Shown here: in pieces, positions 27,501 through 39,400 of the stretch
Numbering within the stretch: position 1 is the first letter of the stretch
How the letters are laid out: every line of letters begins with the position of its first letter
Notes under the pieces: model-generated
Databases searched by the model: none
What the model saw: only the letters and a program-made list of their open reading frames with translations
What the model was told of the DNA's origin: nothing
Made by a program: the position numbers and the translations under genes
Assembly (NCBI RefSeq): GCF_037975245.1
Contig: NC_092576.1
Span: forward strand, 10,981,111-11,045,110
DNA: 64,000 nucleotides
Direction of reading: 5' to 3'
From: Apostichopus japonicus
Lineage: Eukaryota; Echinodermata; Holothuroidea; Aspidochirotida; Stichopodidae

Positions 27501-29239
27501 TTATATCTGCACATGTCAGGTTTGCTCATATATTTCTCAAGAATTGATACCTTATCGATTTCCTCTCACCTCGTCAGTAGAGTCTTCTGCTCTTTTCTGT
27601 TATATATTATACGTTTACCCAATGTGTGTGGCATAACACCTATCATACATTATCGACTTATTCATACAGTAGATCAAATTAGAGAGTAACCATTTGCGGG
27701 ACGAAAATGAAGACGAATTTGTCTCTTTCCGGCATCATATCATTCCTATTGCAATACTCTATGTTTGACGGTGGATTATTATAATCAACTGTTGCAGGAA
27801 TCCGATCATATTTCAGGCGGTTGACAATTATAAAAAGATCTAGTCTGAATCATTTGTATTTGGAATAGTGTGGGTAAATTCTGAATTCTGAGCATCCAAT
27901 GTCTATCAGTAGATGAAACTAAAAGCAAGCCCTTTTACATTTTTAGTTTCTAAGTTATTATTTCAAAAATTACAGGGTTCAAGGAAGTCACTGGCTCCAC
28001 GGTTAAACAATTGGGACATTTAATAAGTCATCAAAGGTTCTGAGGACCTTTACTTTCACTGTATTATCTATAATTCCAAGGGTCTTGCTTCTATTATTGA
28101 AAATGGTCTTAGACATGTTTAAAAGTTAATAACAGTAAAGAATTAACAGATCAATAGATCAAAGTATGAAAGAGAAAATGGTCGGTTCTTAATATTTCTA
28201 TGGACCTTTGTTCTGCGACTCTGTTCGTCGTATTGTTTGCAACTTTCATATTATTCTTGAAAAAAATTGTTTTACTGCTAACATGAACTCGTTTGATACT
28301 TGACATTTGATATACAAAATGTGTTCTAAAGGTAAAACATGTTATGTGTGGAATGTGTAGCCTAAATGGCGCAATCATCAGACAAATAACGTGAACCCTA
28401 AATACAAATAACGTCACTACAAGTGCTGGAAATAATGTCTAGATGCAACAACATAATATACATGAACTTTTCCGTTAGTTTATGATGTATTACTCTGGGT
28501 TTGTAATAAAAGTTGTTAATATCTCTTTGCAGCAATTTATATAACAAGTTTGCTCTAGGGAAGAAGAAAATTAATAAACCTCTCATTAGTCATGGGTTTG
28601 TTATTTTTTGGGGGTAATTGTATGAAAAGGAATAAAATTCTCTGATAACAATTAAATGTTCTTTCAGAACCACTGGTAAAAAATATGATATTCATTCTTG
28701 GGGCAAACATATTTATATATCTCACTGTGCATGGTATTTAACGCAGACGAGCTGTTATTGGTGAATATCATGTGTCAAATTGGAGATTTATTTGGATAAA
28801 GTTGTTGCTTATAGACTCTGTTCACTTATTCAACGTTGCTTAGGAAGCAAAATGGGATGAGTTTATTCCCGACGTTGTATTTTGTTTTGAACTGGTCACA
28901 TTGGGTGGTACAACAATAAGATATAAAAGAAATATATATATTTATAAGTGTTACTGTAGTCATCAATACGCAACAGTGGTTTTGCTGTAGCTGTTATTGG
29001 TATTGCTCTTGCTGCTGACTTTGAAACCGTTCACCCTACTGCACGGCAGTTAGTTACTGCCACCACATGTTTCACCTGTGTTCTTCTATATCAATTTGCA
29101 ATATCCATATTAAACATGTTAACAACGACTACATCGCTGCTCAACGTCCGGGTCGAGGCCAAGAACAAGTCGTTTCCAAAGTTGAAGTTTAAGATGAAGA
29201 TTTACAGTCTTGTTTAAAGTCAATGCCCTCTCATACGAC
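24561..29239. other. Gene-poor AT-rich DNA
   Basis: No exon or element could be supported. The only structured feature seen is a perfect hairpin at 26990-27030 (listed separately). Open frames such as 25501-25737 (-) and 27199-27450 (+) show no family resemblance. Confidence 0.45.
26990..27030. repeat. Perfect 13-bp hairpin
   Basis: TGTTGTAAAAGTG at 26990-27002 is the exact complement of 27018-27030, with a 15-nt loop. It could be the core of a small inverted-repeat element or a transcribed hairpin; nothing else supports a function. Confidence 0.5.
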
Positions 29240-29675
<436 letters not shown>

Positions 29676-30659
29676 CAAGGCTAACTTGTCAATTTATTAA
29701 TTTGAAGAAAACTAAATACTGAAAAAAAGAACGATGAAGTTCATAAATAGAGAACGTCAGGAGGTCTTTAAACTAGCATATCCTTGTCGAGATTTGAAAC
29801 TGTTAAACGTTTAGCATTAGTACGATATCTATGATACGTGTCTCTGTGCAAAGAATTTCATTGCAAAAGACATACCAAACATGGAAAAAAGAAAAACGAT
29901 CCAACGCAGCGTTCATTTATGTAATGTCCATTAGGACCTAACTGTATAAGAATACAATCAGTATGAGATGAAGACCAACACATAATGGTACTTCATGGCG
30001 ACTTCCATCTACTTGTACATCGTCCTTTCATTGCGCATTATTAACACATGTTGGTCTTTTTGCGATGGAGTATTTCGATATCTACTGATCACTTTGACAT
30101 CTGTAAAGAAGATAAATGACTGGTATGAGGTTAACATATTATAAAAATAAAATAACAAATATCTCCAAGCAATGCACCATGTATGAAGTACATTTCATGA
30201 CGGTAACCGCATGTAAGTTTCATTTCAAGCGTCAATACAAATGTTATAAGAGAGAGCCAGAATTTGTGAGACAAACAAACCAGATACCTTCCTAGCATTG
30301 AAACGTGTGCGGAGCGTTATACAATGTGCATGAAGATTATTTTAGTTTAATGCTGTCGCATATGAAGAGAGGCTGTACCTCGTACGTTGTAGATTGCAAT
30401 CAAGTATTCTTACTTGGTAATCCGTGGAACCACCATGATATTCTCCCACCAGTATGTACCAAAGCTTACGTAACCAATGTCAGCTAATTTGCCATATCCA
30501 ACACCACTAGCACTTATATGGAATAAAATGAAAATACAAATTAATAAAGATAACAAAACGTCGCGGAAATGCAAGCTAAGATGAAGAATTTTGCAACGCT
30601 TGTAATTTGAACATCAAGAATACTAGAAAATGAACAGATAAAAAATGTACACATTTTAG
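29676..30659. other. No recognised feature
   Basis: AT-rich sequence with no supported exon, RNA or repeat; only short random frames. Confidence 0.4.
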
Positions 30660-31310
30660 AAAAAGATATATATAGATATCGACATTTTGAGTAGAATTCG
30701 ATACGTTGCGAATCCTATCCCCCACACTTTATATGGGTTTACATTATTTTTTGTATAACGTATCGAAATTATGTTTGTTTTTCCACTTTTCTTCTAATCT
30801 CTTTTTTCGCTATTGCGATCGAGTTTGCATTTTTGGCAGGTTTCGAATGTAAACATTTTAAAAAGGATATATATATATATATATCAAAATTTCGAGTAGA
30901 ATACGATACGTTGCAAATCCTATCCCCACAGCTACGAACATCGTTGGAAACACTCTTTCGCACAATAAATGGGTTTACATATTTTGTGTATAATGTATCG
31001 AATTTATGTTTGTTTTTCCACTCTACTTCTAATCTCTTTTTCACTATTGCGATCGATTTTGTATTTTTTGCAGGTTTCTTATGTAGACATTTGGAAAAGG
31101 ATATATATATCTATATCAAAATTTTGAGTAGAATACGATACGTTGCGAATCCTATCCCACAGTTACGAACATCGTTGGAAACACTCTTTCGCACAATAAA
31201 TGGGTTTACATATTTTGTGTATAATGTATCGAATTTATGTTTGTTTTTCCACTTTTCTTCCAAACTCTTTTTCACTGTTGCGATCTATTTTTAATCCATT
31301 GCATGTTTCG
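30660..31310 (+). repeat. Three-copy tandem repeat, unit ~205-235 bp, each with a short TA run
   Basis: The string cgatacgttgc recurs at 30699, 30904 and 31136. Each copy begins with an atatatat run, then a gagtagaat block, a tcctatccc block, a gggtttaca block and a gtttgtttttccact block. Copies two and three also share acgaacatcgttggaaacac and are longer than copy one, which lacks that piece. The apparent frame at 30833-31294 simply spans the second and third copies. Confidence 0.85.
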
Positions 31311-32669
31311 AATTACCTCGCTCAAAATCTTATGCCTTGATTTTGTTGCTTTTAACGATTTTTGTTTTATTCAAAATTACTTATCTTACGAATGTATGCG
31401 ATTGACAACTCGTGTTACATTTTTCTTACAAATTACAGTAAGACATACTTTAGTCTACCGGGTACTTCGTACAAGTGCAAAGCCTCTTATTGGATATTTT
31501 ATGCTCTGATTAAGTAAACATTCCATATAATCCTTCTTATGTTTATAAAGTCGATTTTTTTTCCGACGTATTTATATTTAAGAACGAATTATACTTTGTT
31601 ATGGTCGAACAATCAGTTCTATGGAATAATCTAAAACAGAGAGTCCAATCAGATACATTTCCTTAATACTACATATGCGTTTCCTTCTAATTGTTATATT
31701 TAGCCCAGATTTCGTTATGAATATATACTCTTACGTTGCTTTTGGAAGTTTCTGGCAGTGATAACTTCAACAAATGTCTTTTTTGTGTCCCCTAAAGGGT
31801 TCATTCACCAAAGCGGGTTAGTTACTATAAATAATTGTGTAAGCAGGAAAAGGGAAATCTTAATAAAGCATTATTAAGACAGAATGTAGAAGTACAGTAA
31901 TTATGGGCAACGCTTTGGATTCTGTATAAAGTCCGACCCTTCTCTTGTTGTAGAAACAGTTTACTATTTGATGTCTCCTTGTTCAGCAATTATTTATTGT
32001 CCTATGTTTAAGTCAGCACACAGAATATCGACAGTCATTTCCCAATTTCAGACTTACCAGGCAATAATCGACTAGGAAAACCAACAATTTTAGATGGTAT
32101 TGAAATGAAAATGATATGCGCTGGATTCTTTCTTAAATATGCATTCTGAAGTCACAGTTTTGCTGACAATTTTTTTTATTTTTTTATTTTTTTTTGGGGG
32201 GGGAGGTTTTATATTCTTACTTATTTGTATATTGAGCTTAGCGTGTCATTTCATGTTCAAAATTGGTTAGGGTACATATTGATGTTCTATTGGTACATAA
32301 ATCTTTCATTCGTTGGTACCTATCACAACGTGAGACATCACTAGGCAACAAGATACCGTCTTAAATACACAAAGCTATATTTTTCATTAGTTTTCTGGAA
32401 GAAGTCATTAAATTACTACTCACACGTAATTGAGAGAATAACTGTTAAGCGATGTCGAAGCATACTTTAAAAGTATCGCAATGAAAAACGAGCGGCCAAT
32501 CATTATGAAGAAATTATTTAGAAAGTTTTAAATCTTGATTTAAGGATGATCGTAGCTCATAAGAAACTCGTGCAAAATTCCTGATCTTTTCAGATTAAAA
32601 TATATTTTGAAATTATCTTACCGTCTAATACTTGTTACCCCAACTATTGAATAACAGTAACATCAGAAG
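31311..32669. other. No recognised feature; would contain the downstream part of the minus-strand Ig gene
   Basis: No further Ig, transmembrane or tail exon of the minus-strand gene at 32670-33008 could be recognised here, though short exons may have been missed. A T-rich then G-rich run lies at 32169-32206. Confidence 0.4.
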
Positions 32670-32670
32670 C

Positions 32671-33008
32671 TACAAACCTTCTACTGCTACGTGGTGTGTC
32701 ACAGCTGTTGTCAGGTTCCTTCTGCATTCGTATACACCTTCGTGGGAGATATTCACTGATACAATTAGTAGAGAATAATTTCCAGAGAGCATTATACTGT
32801 CACCATATTGTACTTGCATCAAGTATGGACCAAAGTAAAGAATTTTATCATTGAGGTTCCACTGATTACTAATTCCAAATCCATGGCAACCACTCAATAT
32901 AATTCGGTCTGCAACAGATACAGAATGAAATATTTCTTCACCGGAATTCAGATGCAGTGCATACCACAAAATCAAGAAATAAAACTTCGAAGACATTTTA
33001 GTATGCAC
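32671..33008 (-). CDS. Ig-superfamily gene, first exon (signal peptide + V-type Ig domain), minus strand
   Basis: The minus-strand exon starts at ATG 33008 or, more likely, at the in-frame ATG 32996. It encodes a hydrophobic signal peptide (FYFLILWYALHL) and one Ig V-like domain. Both canonical cysteines are present: LSGCHGF, then NQW for the core Trp, and the HEGVYECRRN motif for the second Cys. Several N-glycosylation sequons are present. After VAVEG comes a GTTTGT donor in phase 1, so more exons should follow at lower coordinates; none was identified. The motif SLLIVSVNISHEGVYEC parallels GSLIVTNVTVQHDRVFS in Ig1 of the neighbouring plus-strand gene, so the two are paralogues placed head-to-head. 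It may be a full receptor, a secreted protein or a solitary leftover exon. Confidence 0.7.
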
Positions 33009-33384
33009 TGAGTACGCTCTACATGAAAGAGGTATATCCTAAATGCAATCGAGCAGGAAACTAAAATGAGTTACTGAGTATTGAGTTACAAATAATAGTA
33101 ACTCTTGAATATATTCTGATACTGTACGGATGCCTTATAGTGGCTGTTCTTCAATTTCATGAAACCAGATGATCATCAGGTTTAAAGTTCAGACTTTTAT
33201 ATCTTTTAATCACGGGTGACCTTTGATATCTACAGAAAGTAATGGGTTATTTAATATAACAAGGTGAAGGAAGGCGATTATTAATGTAAGTAGTATTACT
33301 TTCATGTCTACAATTGACTATTAGAATAAAATGAATACCTTATTTTCATTCTTTTGAAGCAAAAACTCTACCAGTACTTCTGCG
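33009..33384. promoter_or_regulatory. Shared intergenic region between two divergent Ig genes
   Basis: Only about 376 bp separate the start codons of the minus-strand Ig gene and the plus-strand Ig receptor gene, so both promoters must overlap here unless unseen 5' exons exist. It is AT-rich and no unambiguous TATA or other element could be assigned. Confidence 0.4.
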
Positions 33385-33433
33385 ATGCTGCATAAACAAT
33401 TTTTGGCATTCATTATGCTTTCGCTTTGTTATG
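33385..33433 (+). CDS. Ig receptor exon 1: signal peptide
   Basis: ATG at 33385 begins MLHKQFLAFIMLSLCY, a short basic start with a hydrophobic core typical of a signal peptide, and the exon ends in phase 1 at a strong donor (G|GTGAGT). Phase 1 is the usual phase for joining to Ig exons. Confidence 0.75.
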
Positions 33434-36400
33434 GTGAGTATTAAACTTCAACATTCATTACTATTGTTGCACAATATCAGCAAGAGTACCATATTTTGCG
33501 CATAATGTTCTGGTCATATTTATGTTAAATGGCGTGAAGAAACGCATAATTACCCAGATCATTGAACTATATTATCTATAAATCTCATTTAATACTGATA
33601 TTTTTAAAGCGTTACCGTTTTAAATAATGGCCATGTCATGGTCAATAAATGTTATCATTTCACAATGTCATCTATTAGAATGTTTGTAAACAAAGCTGGG
33701 CACCACTGTGTTAGTAAGACAGCGAATTCCGAAAATACACCAAAGACGACGTACTTTGCTGTTTTAGCCAAGCTCAGCATCAAACTGCACTGCAAAGAAG
33801 GGTTTTTACACTGATCGGTTGTAGGGTTGCCTTTCCATACATTTAAGCCTATCACTGTACATCTTATTGAAATTGCAGCCATGAGTTGTAGCCATGAATA
33901 AACCAGCAAGCACAAGTAACGAGAGTTGTACTGCTACTTTTTCGAGTTACCTAAGGAGTAAAAAATAACTAATTTTTCATTTTTTAGGAACAAATTCTTT
34001 AAAAAATGTGTTCGATACTTATTTTACTACAAGTTCATTAAAATACGTGAAAAAGGGATGCATTATGTGATTTTTGTTTCTAAGAGTCGCATGGCACCAT
34101 TTGACGAATCCGTACGCGTTTAGAAAGATAAAACACAACTTTTCCTATGTAGGATACATCAAGGCATCCTTAGCGTTGCACAATGCCCTCACTGTGGCAA
34201 GTTTAAATTTGTACTAATTAGCTTACATACAGAATATTTTCACATCTCTATCATGGAAAGATGTTCTTGCAGCGGTGAGAATGGATTAATCCGGAGATTG
34301 TTGTTGGATAGTTTTTTGCTGTGAATTAGTTTTTTGCTGCTTGAGTTCATAAGTGGTGTTACGTTCCGTTGAGCGGATCACGTGATTAGAAGTACAATTT
34401 CGCGAGAAAACGTTGTTTGCTGGATCCATTTTCGTATAGAGTAACTATAATATATGTTTCAATGATATTGATCACATATTTGTAATGCCGACCTCATTTT
34501 CGGTTTGGCCCTAATTATTAATTTTGTGTTTTTGCTATATCGTCTTCATATGATGAAGTAGACCTAAACTAACAGTTATCAATTACGTGTATGAATTAAC
34601 TATGGTAACTAAACTATCGTTGCCTTTGGTCAAGGGCAAATATCATCTAGAGTATGCAGCCTTAAAGAGTAGCTTGCATGTATAGTAAGCCATGTATAAT
34701 CTCGAGAACTAAAGCTTGAGCATAATTCACATATGGTATTTGGATGTACCACATTGCTTACAATACGCATATTTTCTTTATGCAAATGTACCTGATTGAG
34801 TTTGAAAACACATTTCTAGTTCTGATGACGAGTTATAACAGTAAGTTAGAAAAGAGAGAGTTATGTCGAAAATGTTTTACTGCTGGGATCAGTAGGAAAT
34901 AAGATGAAACATGCATTATATTGTATTTTTATTCTTTAAAATACAGAGGTGGGGAATTCCTTTGACCCATGTAAGGATCTACAATACCTAGAGATGTATG
35001 AAACTGGTATCATACAATGTTCTTTTGATGACGGTTTCGTGGGAATCCAATGGTACGATTCTACAAAAGAAGGGACAACGCCAATCATCACCTTCGTGAG
35101 ATCACTTAAAAGTGGACGTGGATACATGTCTGGTGATTATGATATATTTCCAAATGGTTCACTGATCGTCACAAACGTAACAGTTCAGCATGACAGAGTT
35201 TTCAGTGTCGTGTTGGCTGCTTCAGAGGAAAGCTCTGTCACCCAGTATACCATACGGGTTGAAACAGTTGGTAAGAATTGATAAAGTTTTTTGTATAGTT
35301 AAACATTCTTTATGGACTTAAGAAAGGTGGAACGTTTCAGCTGATGACTATAGCTAAAGTAACGGCATAATCCCGAGCAAACATATTAATGTTTTTAGCT
35401 GTCAGTAGAGTGTGAGGATGGTGACAATTATTTTATCCAAGTATGAGCTCAGTAGGCAATATTGTATGATGTTGAAAAATAGTTCAATCAATAGATTGTT
35501 ATTGTTTTAAAATACCGATTTATTGATTAATAATTTAATCTGAGAAAGGTTATGTGATCTCACTGAAGTATTTCATCATATACTAACCAATCAAATGATA
35601 TCATAATAATAATTCGATTGCTGCTTTCTGGTAGCGTTCTACTATTGCAAGAAAGTGCGTCTAAGTCAGTTATTGTCCGTATGGTATGAATCATTTTCTA
35701 AACAATTGCTGCCATGGTTCGACGAGGCATTTTACGAAAATAACAGAAACACAAAAGTGCCAAACAAAGGCTCATAAGATAACATCTCCAAACTACTTTC
35801 GATTTTTATTGGGCAAGAGTGCGTGCCATCATGTGATGTAGTGACGACGTAATTATTACTAATAAAGTATATTAGACGTATCGTCAAAGTCTACAGAATG
35901 TCTGCTAATATATGCCTAACATAGTTATCTCTCAAGACATGACCTCAAGATATCACTTTTCTTTCTGACAATTGCTGATACTTTCCATCAATCTCATTAC
36001 ATTCCACCCGGATAGTAATTGACAATTACATATTGGTATTGTAAATTGCCGTATAGAAGAGGTTACACGTTACCTCTCGTTTATTGTCCGAGGTAGAGGT
36101 ATATAGGGCTGGGCTAGATGATGTCGTTTTACATATTAGCTCTGTAAATCGACGCATAAAGGACAGCTGGAATTCACGTAACATCTTCTTCGTTGGTCGA
36201 GCTATAGAGAGGGGTTAAGCCAGAGGACACTTGCTTTTGAAATATTATAGTACAGCGTAGAACGTTTGGCTTATAATTTACGGGGGAAATTATTGCGGGT
36301 ATTCGTGCAAAGGGAAATGTTAAAGATAAGTTTAGCTGTAGTGCCAATGCGCTTGAAGGATCTACACTGAAAAAATAAACTAGTCAATATTGCCACGGAC

Positions 36401-39400
36401 TAACGTTGAATTAGCCTGTAACGTTAGTCAATTCACACGGACTAGCAAAAATCTTCGTTTCATCGCTGCTTCTTAGTCAGTTTACACTGACTAAGGAAAA
36501 TATAATCGCAGCTGAGTCGGTGGCGACGGACTAAAGTACTTTAACCCATGGACTAAGAACGATACGGACACCCGATTTACGCCATAATCGTATCTTAGTC
36601 GGTGTCGACGGACTAATGTATTTTAACCCACTTCGATTCACTTCAATTTGGAAACCGAGAGGCAACGGCAGCTTGCTGGACTTGGCATAGTTTCATACGA
36701 TCACTCTAAGCAACTTTCAACCGTAAATCACCCAAGAAGTCTTTAGAAGAATGGAAGTATTAACTGCCATCATCGGCCTACCTGTTATTCCTTTAACTTG
36801 AAGGTAAAATTAAAGTTAATTGTTAGGCCACTGGCACTAGTACTGTATTATGGTTAGTGTAACGCTACCGTTGTCACGCTGGCGTTTCGCAATACACAAG
36901 TGCAATGACAGTGAGTAGCCTATAGGCTTCTACAGTGCATTCTTAACACTAAAGTGTGCATTCTAAACACCAATTAACAATGTGTTATGTGTGTATTGGG
37001 CTAGATTGAACAGTGGCACATAATCTTCTAATTTATTCCCAAACAAATGCTGGAACTATAAGTCTCAATAGTATATTTGAAGTCTACACTCATTTGGTAA
37101 AGATTTCCTGTAATTTCCCATGTGAATCTAAATGGGTAGGCTTTGTGATATTGAATAAGCAAGGCTAGACCTTCAAACGTACAGTCACAGTAGGCTGAAC
37201 AAATTATGTTGGCTAGTCAACGGTATTATATGTTGCGAGCAGTCAGGATGCACGCTTCAGTTCTATTTAACCTTTTCATTTATCATTTTTTAGTATTTAA
37301 TTTCCGGTCACGCCCAGGAAACAATTGCGACATTCCTTCACGGTCGACTTGTTTACTGTAAGAAGTATTAACCGTTTTTTTCTCAGGAAAGCTTGATAGT
37401 CTGAAGTTATTATAACATGTGCTTTTAGTATACTGCAAAAAGAGTAAGTTGTTGTATCTGTATTGATATTTTATGTAGAAGTAACGGAAAATTTAGTATG
37501 TTTAGTTTGGTCTAATTGCACGTTTTTTTTTTCTGTCCAATGTAGTGCAGGGTTCACTTGCGCGAATTCAAACTATTCTGTTTATGTATATGTATATGCA
37601 TCGATTCGTAGATTATGATGTTTTTTGACATTTATTTGTAATTCAAGCATATCTGTTTAGTAGCAAAGTTTAAAGGTTAAGATTAATTAGTTTCTCTTTT
37701 TGATCCTAGATTGAATGAAACTCATTGACGTAAATAATAGATCAGATGATACAGTTTAACGCTGTTGCTAAAACTTTGGGTATTCTCTAGTCTTCGCCGG
37801 TCCATTATGTACTTTAGTACTACTAGTAAGACTAAATCAAAACGACCGAAAAACAAACTTAGTGTAAGAAAGTACTGATTCTCCTCTAGCCTAGGTCTAA
37901 ACAAGCTTGTTATGTGAGCAAGCAAAATAACAACTAAAAACGATTAGGCCTATAAATAAGTTGGCTCAGTGCATTTCTGTTTCTAAAATTTTATATTTTT
38001 AAAGATCATAAAAACAAACAAAGATTTAGCCCATGTTTTATTATCTCTGTATTCTGGGCATTTGATTCTGGTTGCAATGGTGATGACACTCTCGTTCAAA
38101 TTTTCAGCTTTATACAGTCTGCTTCAAACTTTGGGATTGTTTTTTGAGACTATGGTGGAAGCAAATCTCACATAACTTTGTGGTGACAACTTTATTTAAT
38201 TTTTTTTTCAAATGATGAATACTTTGCTGTTTCTTTTTTCCAGCAGGAATTGAAAAGCCAAATATCTAAGTCGAGGGTGAGGTTTCCTGTGATGTACGGC
38301 ACCAGTGTGGCGGCAACAACAGAAGAGGAGAACTGTGTTATATATGGCTTAAAGACATGTTTTAAGGTGATATATTGGTACCCTTCGCAGAACAAAAGAG
38401 TTTATCCAAGAGTCCAAAAAGCAAAGGAACAAGTACCATAGAGAAAAAAGATGGAAGAGTGAGTTTAACTATTGTACCCAACTGTTTAATGATATTAAAG
38501 ATACTTTTCATAACCTGTTTAAAAAAAAAAACAGTCTAGTATATCATTTACGTGCAAGCTTCATAAGTTTGGTCAAATTTTCACTGATCTGAAGAGCGGG
38601 AGTCCAGAGGGTTTGGTTAGCTGGGAAGGTAACCAATTGCCTGGTACATCACAATGTTCACAATGCATTCCTGTATATGAAACCTGACGACTGGCAAACC
38701 GACTGTGGTGGATGTGGCTGGGAGAGCAATTTTAAAGTCACCTAATAGCTAACCTAGATCAGCTTTCATGGTAACCACATCAAAGTAAGAAAAATGTGTC
38801 AGGTATGGCCCCAAGAGCAACAAATGGCCATCGCCAGTAATTATTGGTGGTGGGGTACCCCTGCCAGTGATCAACAATTGACCCCTCACGGCTGAACTAG
38901 GTCAGCTCATGAGGTAACGACTTGAAACCTACTGGAAAATGATGGTTAGGACTTCAGATACAAGGGATGGGCATTGCCAGTAATTTTTATTGGTGGGGTA
39001 CCCCTGCCAGTAGACCCCCAATATGCCCATCCCCTCATTGACCTAGGTGAGCTCATGATTTGACCAGTTGAAACCTACAGGAAATGTGCTATATCTGTAT
39101 CTGTGCTTACACGTATATCATATTTTCTGTTCACAGGTCAATAATGGTGCAGATTTTGGCTTCCTAAAGACAAGTGAGAGGCCATTTGTAGTTAAGAGAA
39201 ACACTCTTTGTTCGTGAAGACTTAACTGGTGTCGATTTGGGGTACCACTTTAAAACGAAAGTCATGAGGAACCCTTGCCCGAGATTCAACTTTGCATTAT
39301 TGTGCAGTGCTATACTTTTGCGATTCATGTTTGATCTATTAACTTGTCTTAACCTCGTTGGAATAAAATCATATTTTCAGATTTTTGTTTACAGTGATTT

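Noticed and set aside
30833-31294. 153-codon frame with an internally repeated protein
   Set aside because: It spans two copies of the local tandem repeat. The repetition is at DNA level and includes TA runs, with no domain.
33655-33915. Minus-strand 86-codon frame in the first receptor intron
   Set aside because: A hint of Ig-like spacing on the opposite strand was considered, but it has a stop and lacks the core Trp/Cys pattern, so there is no support for an exon or pseudogene.
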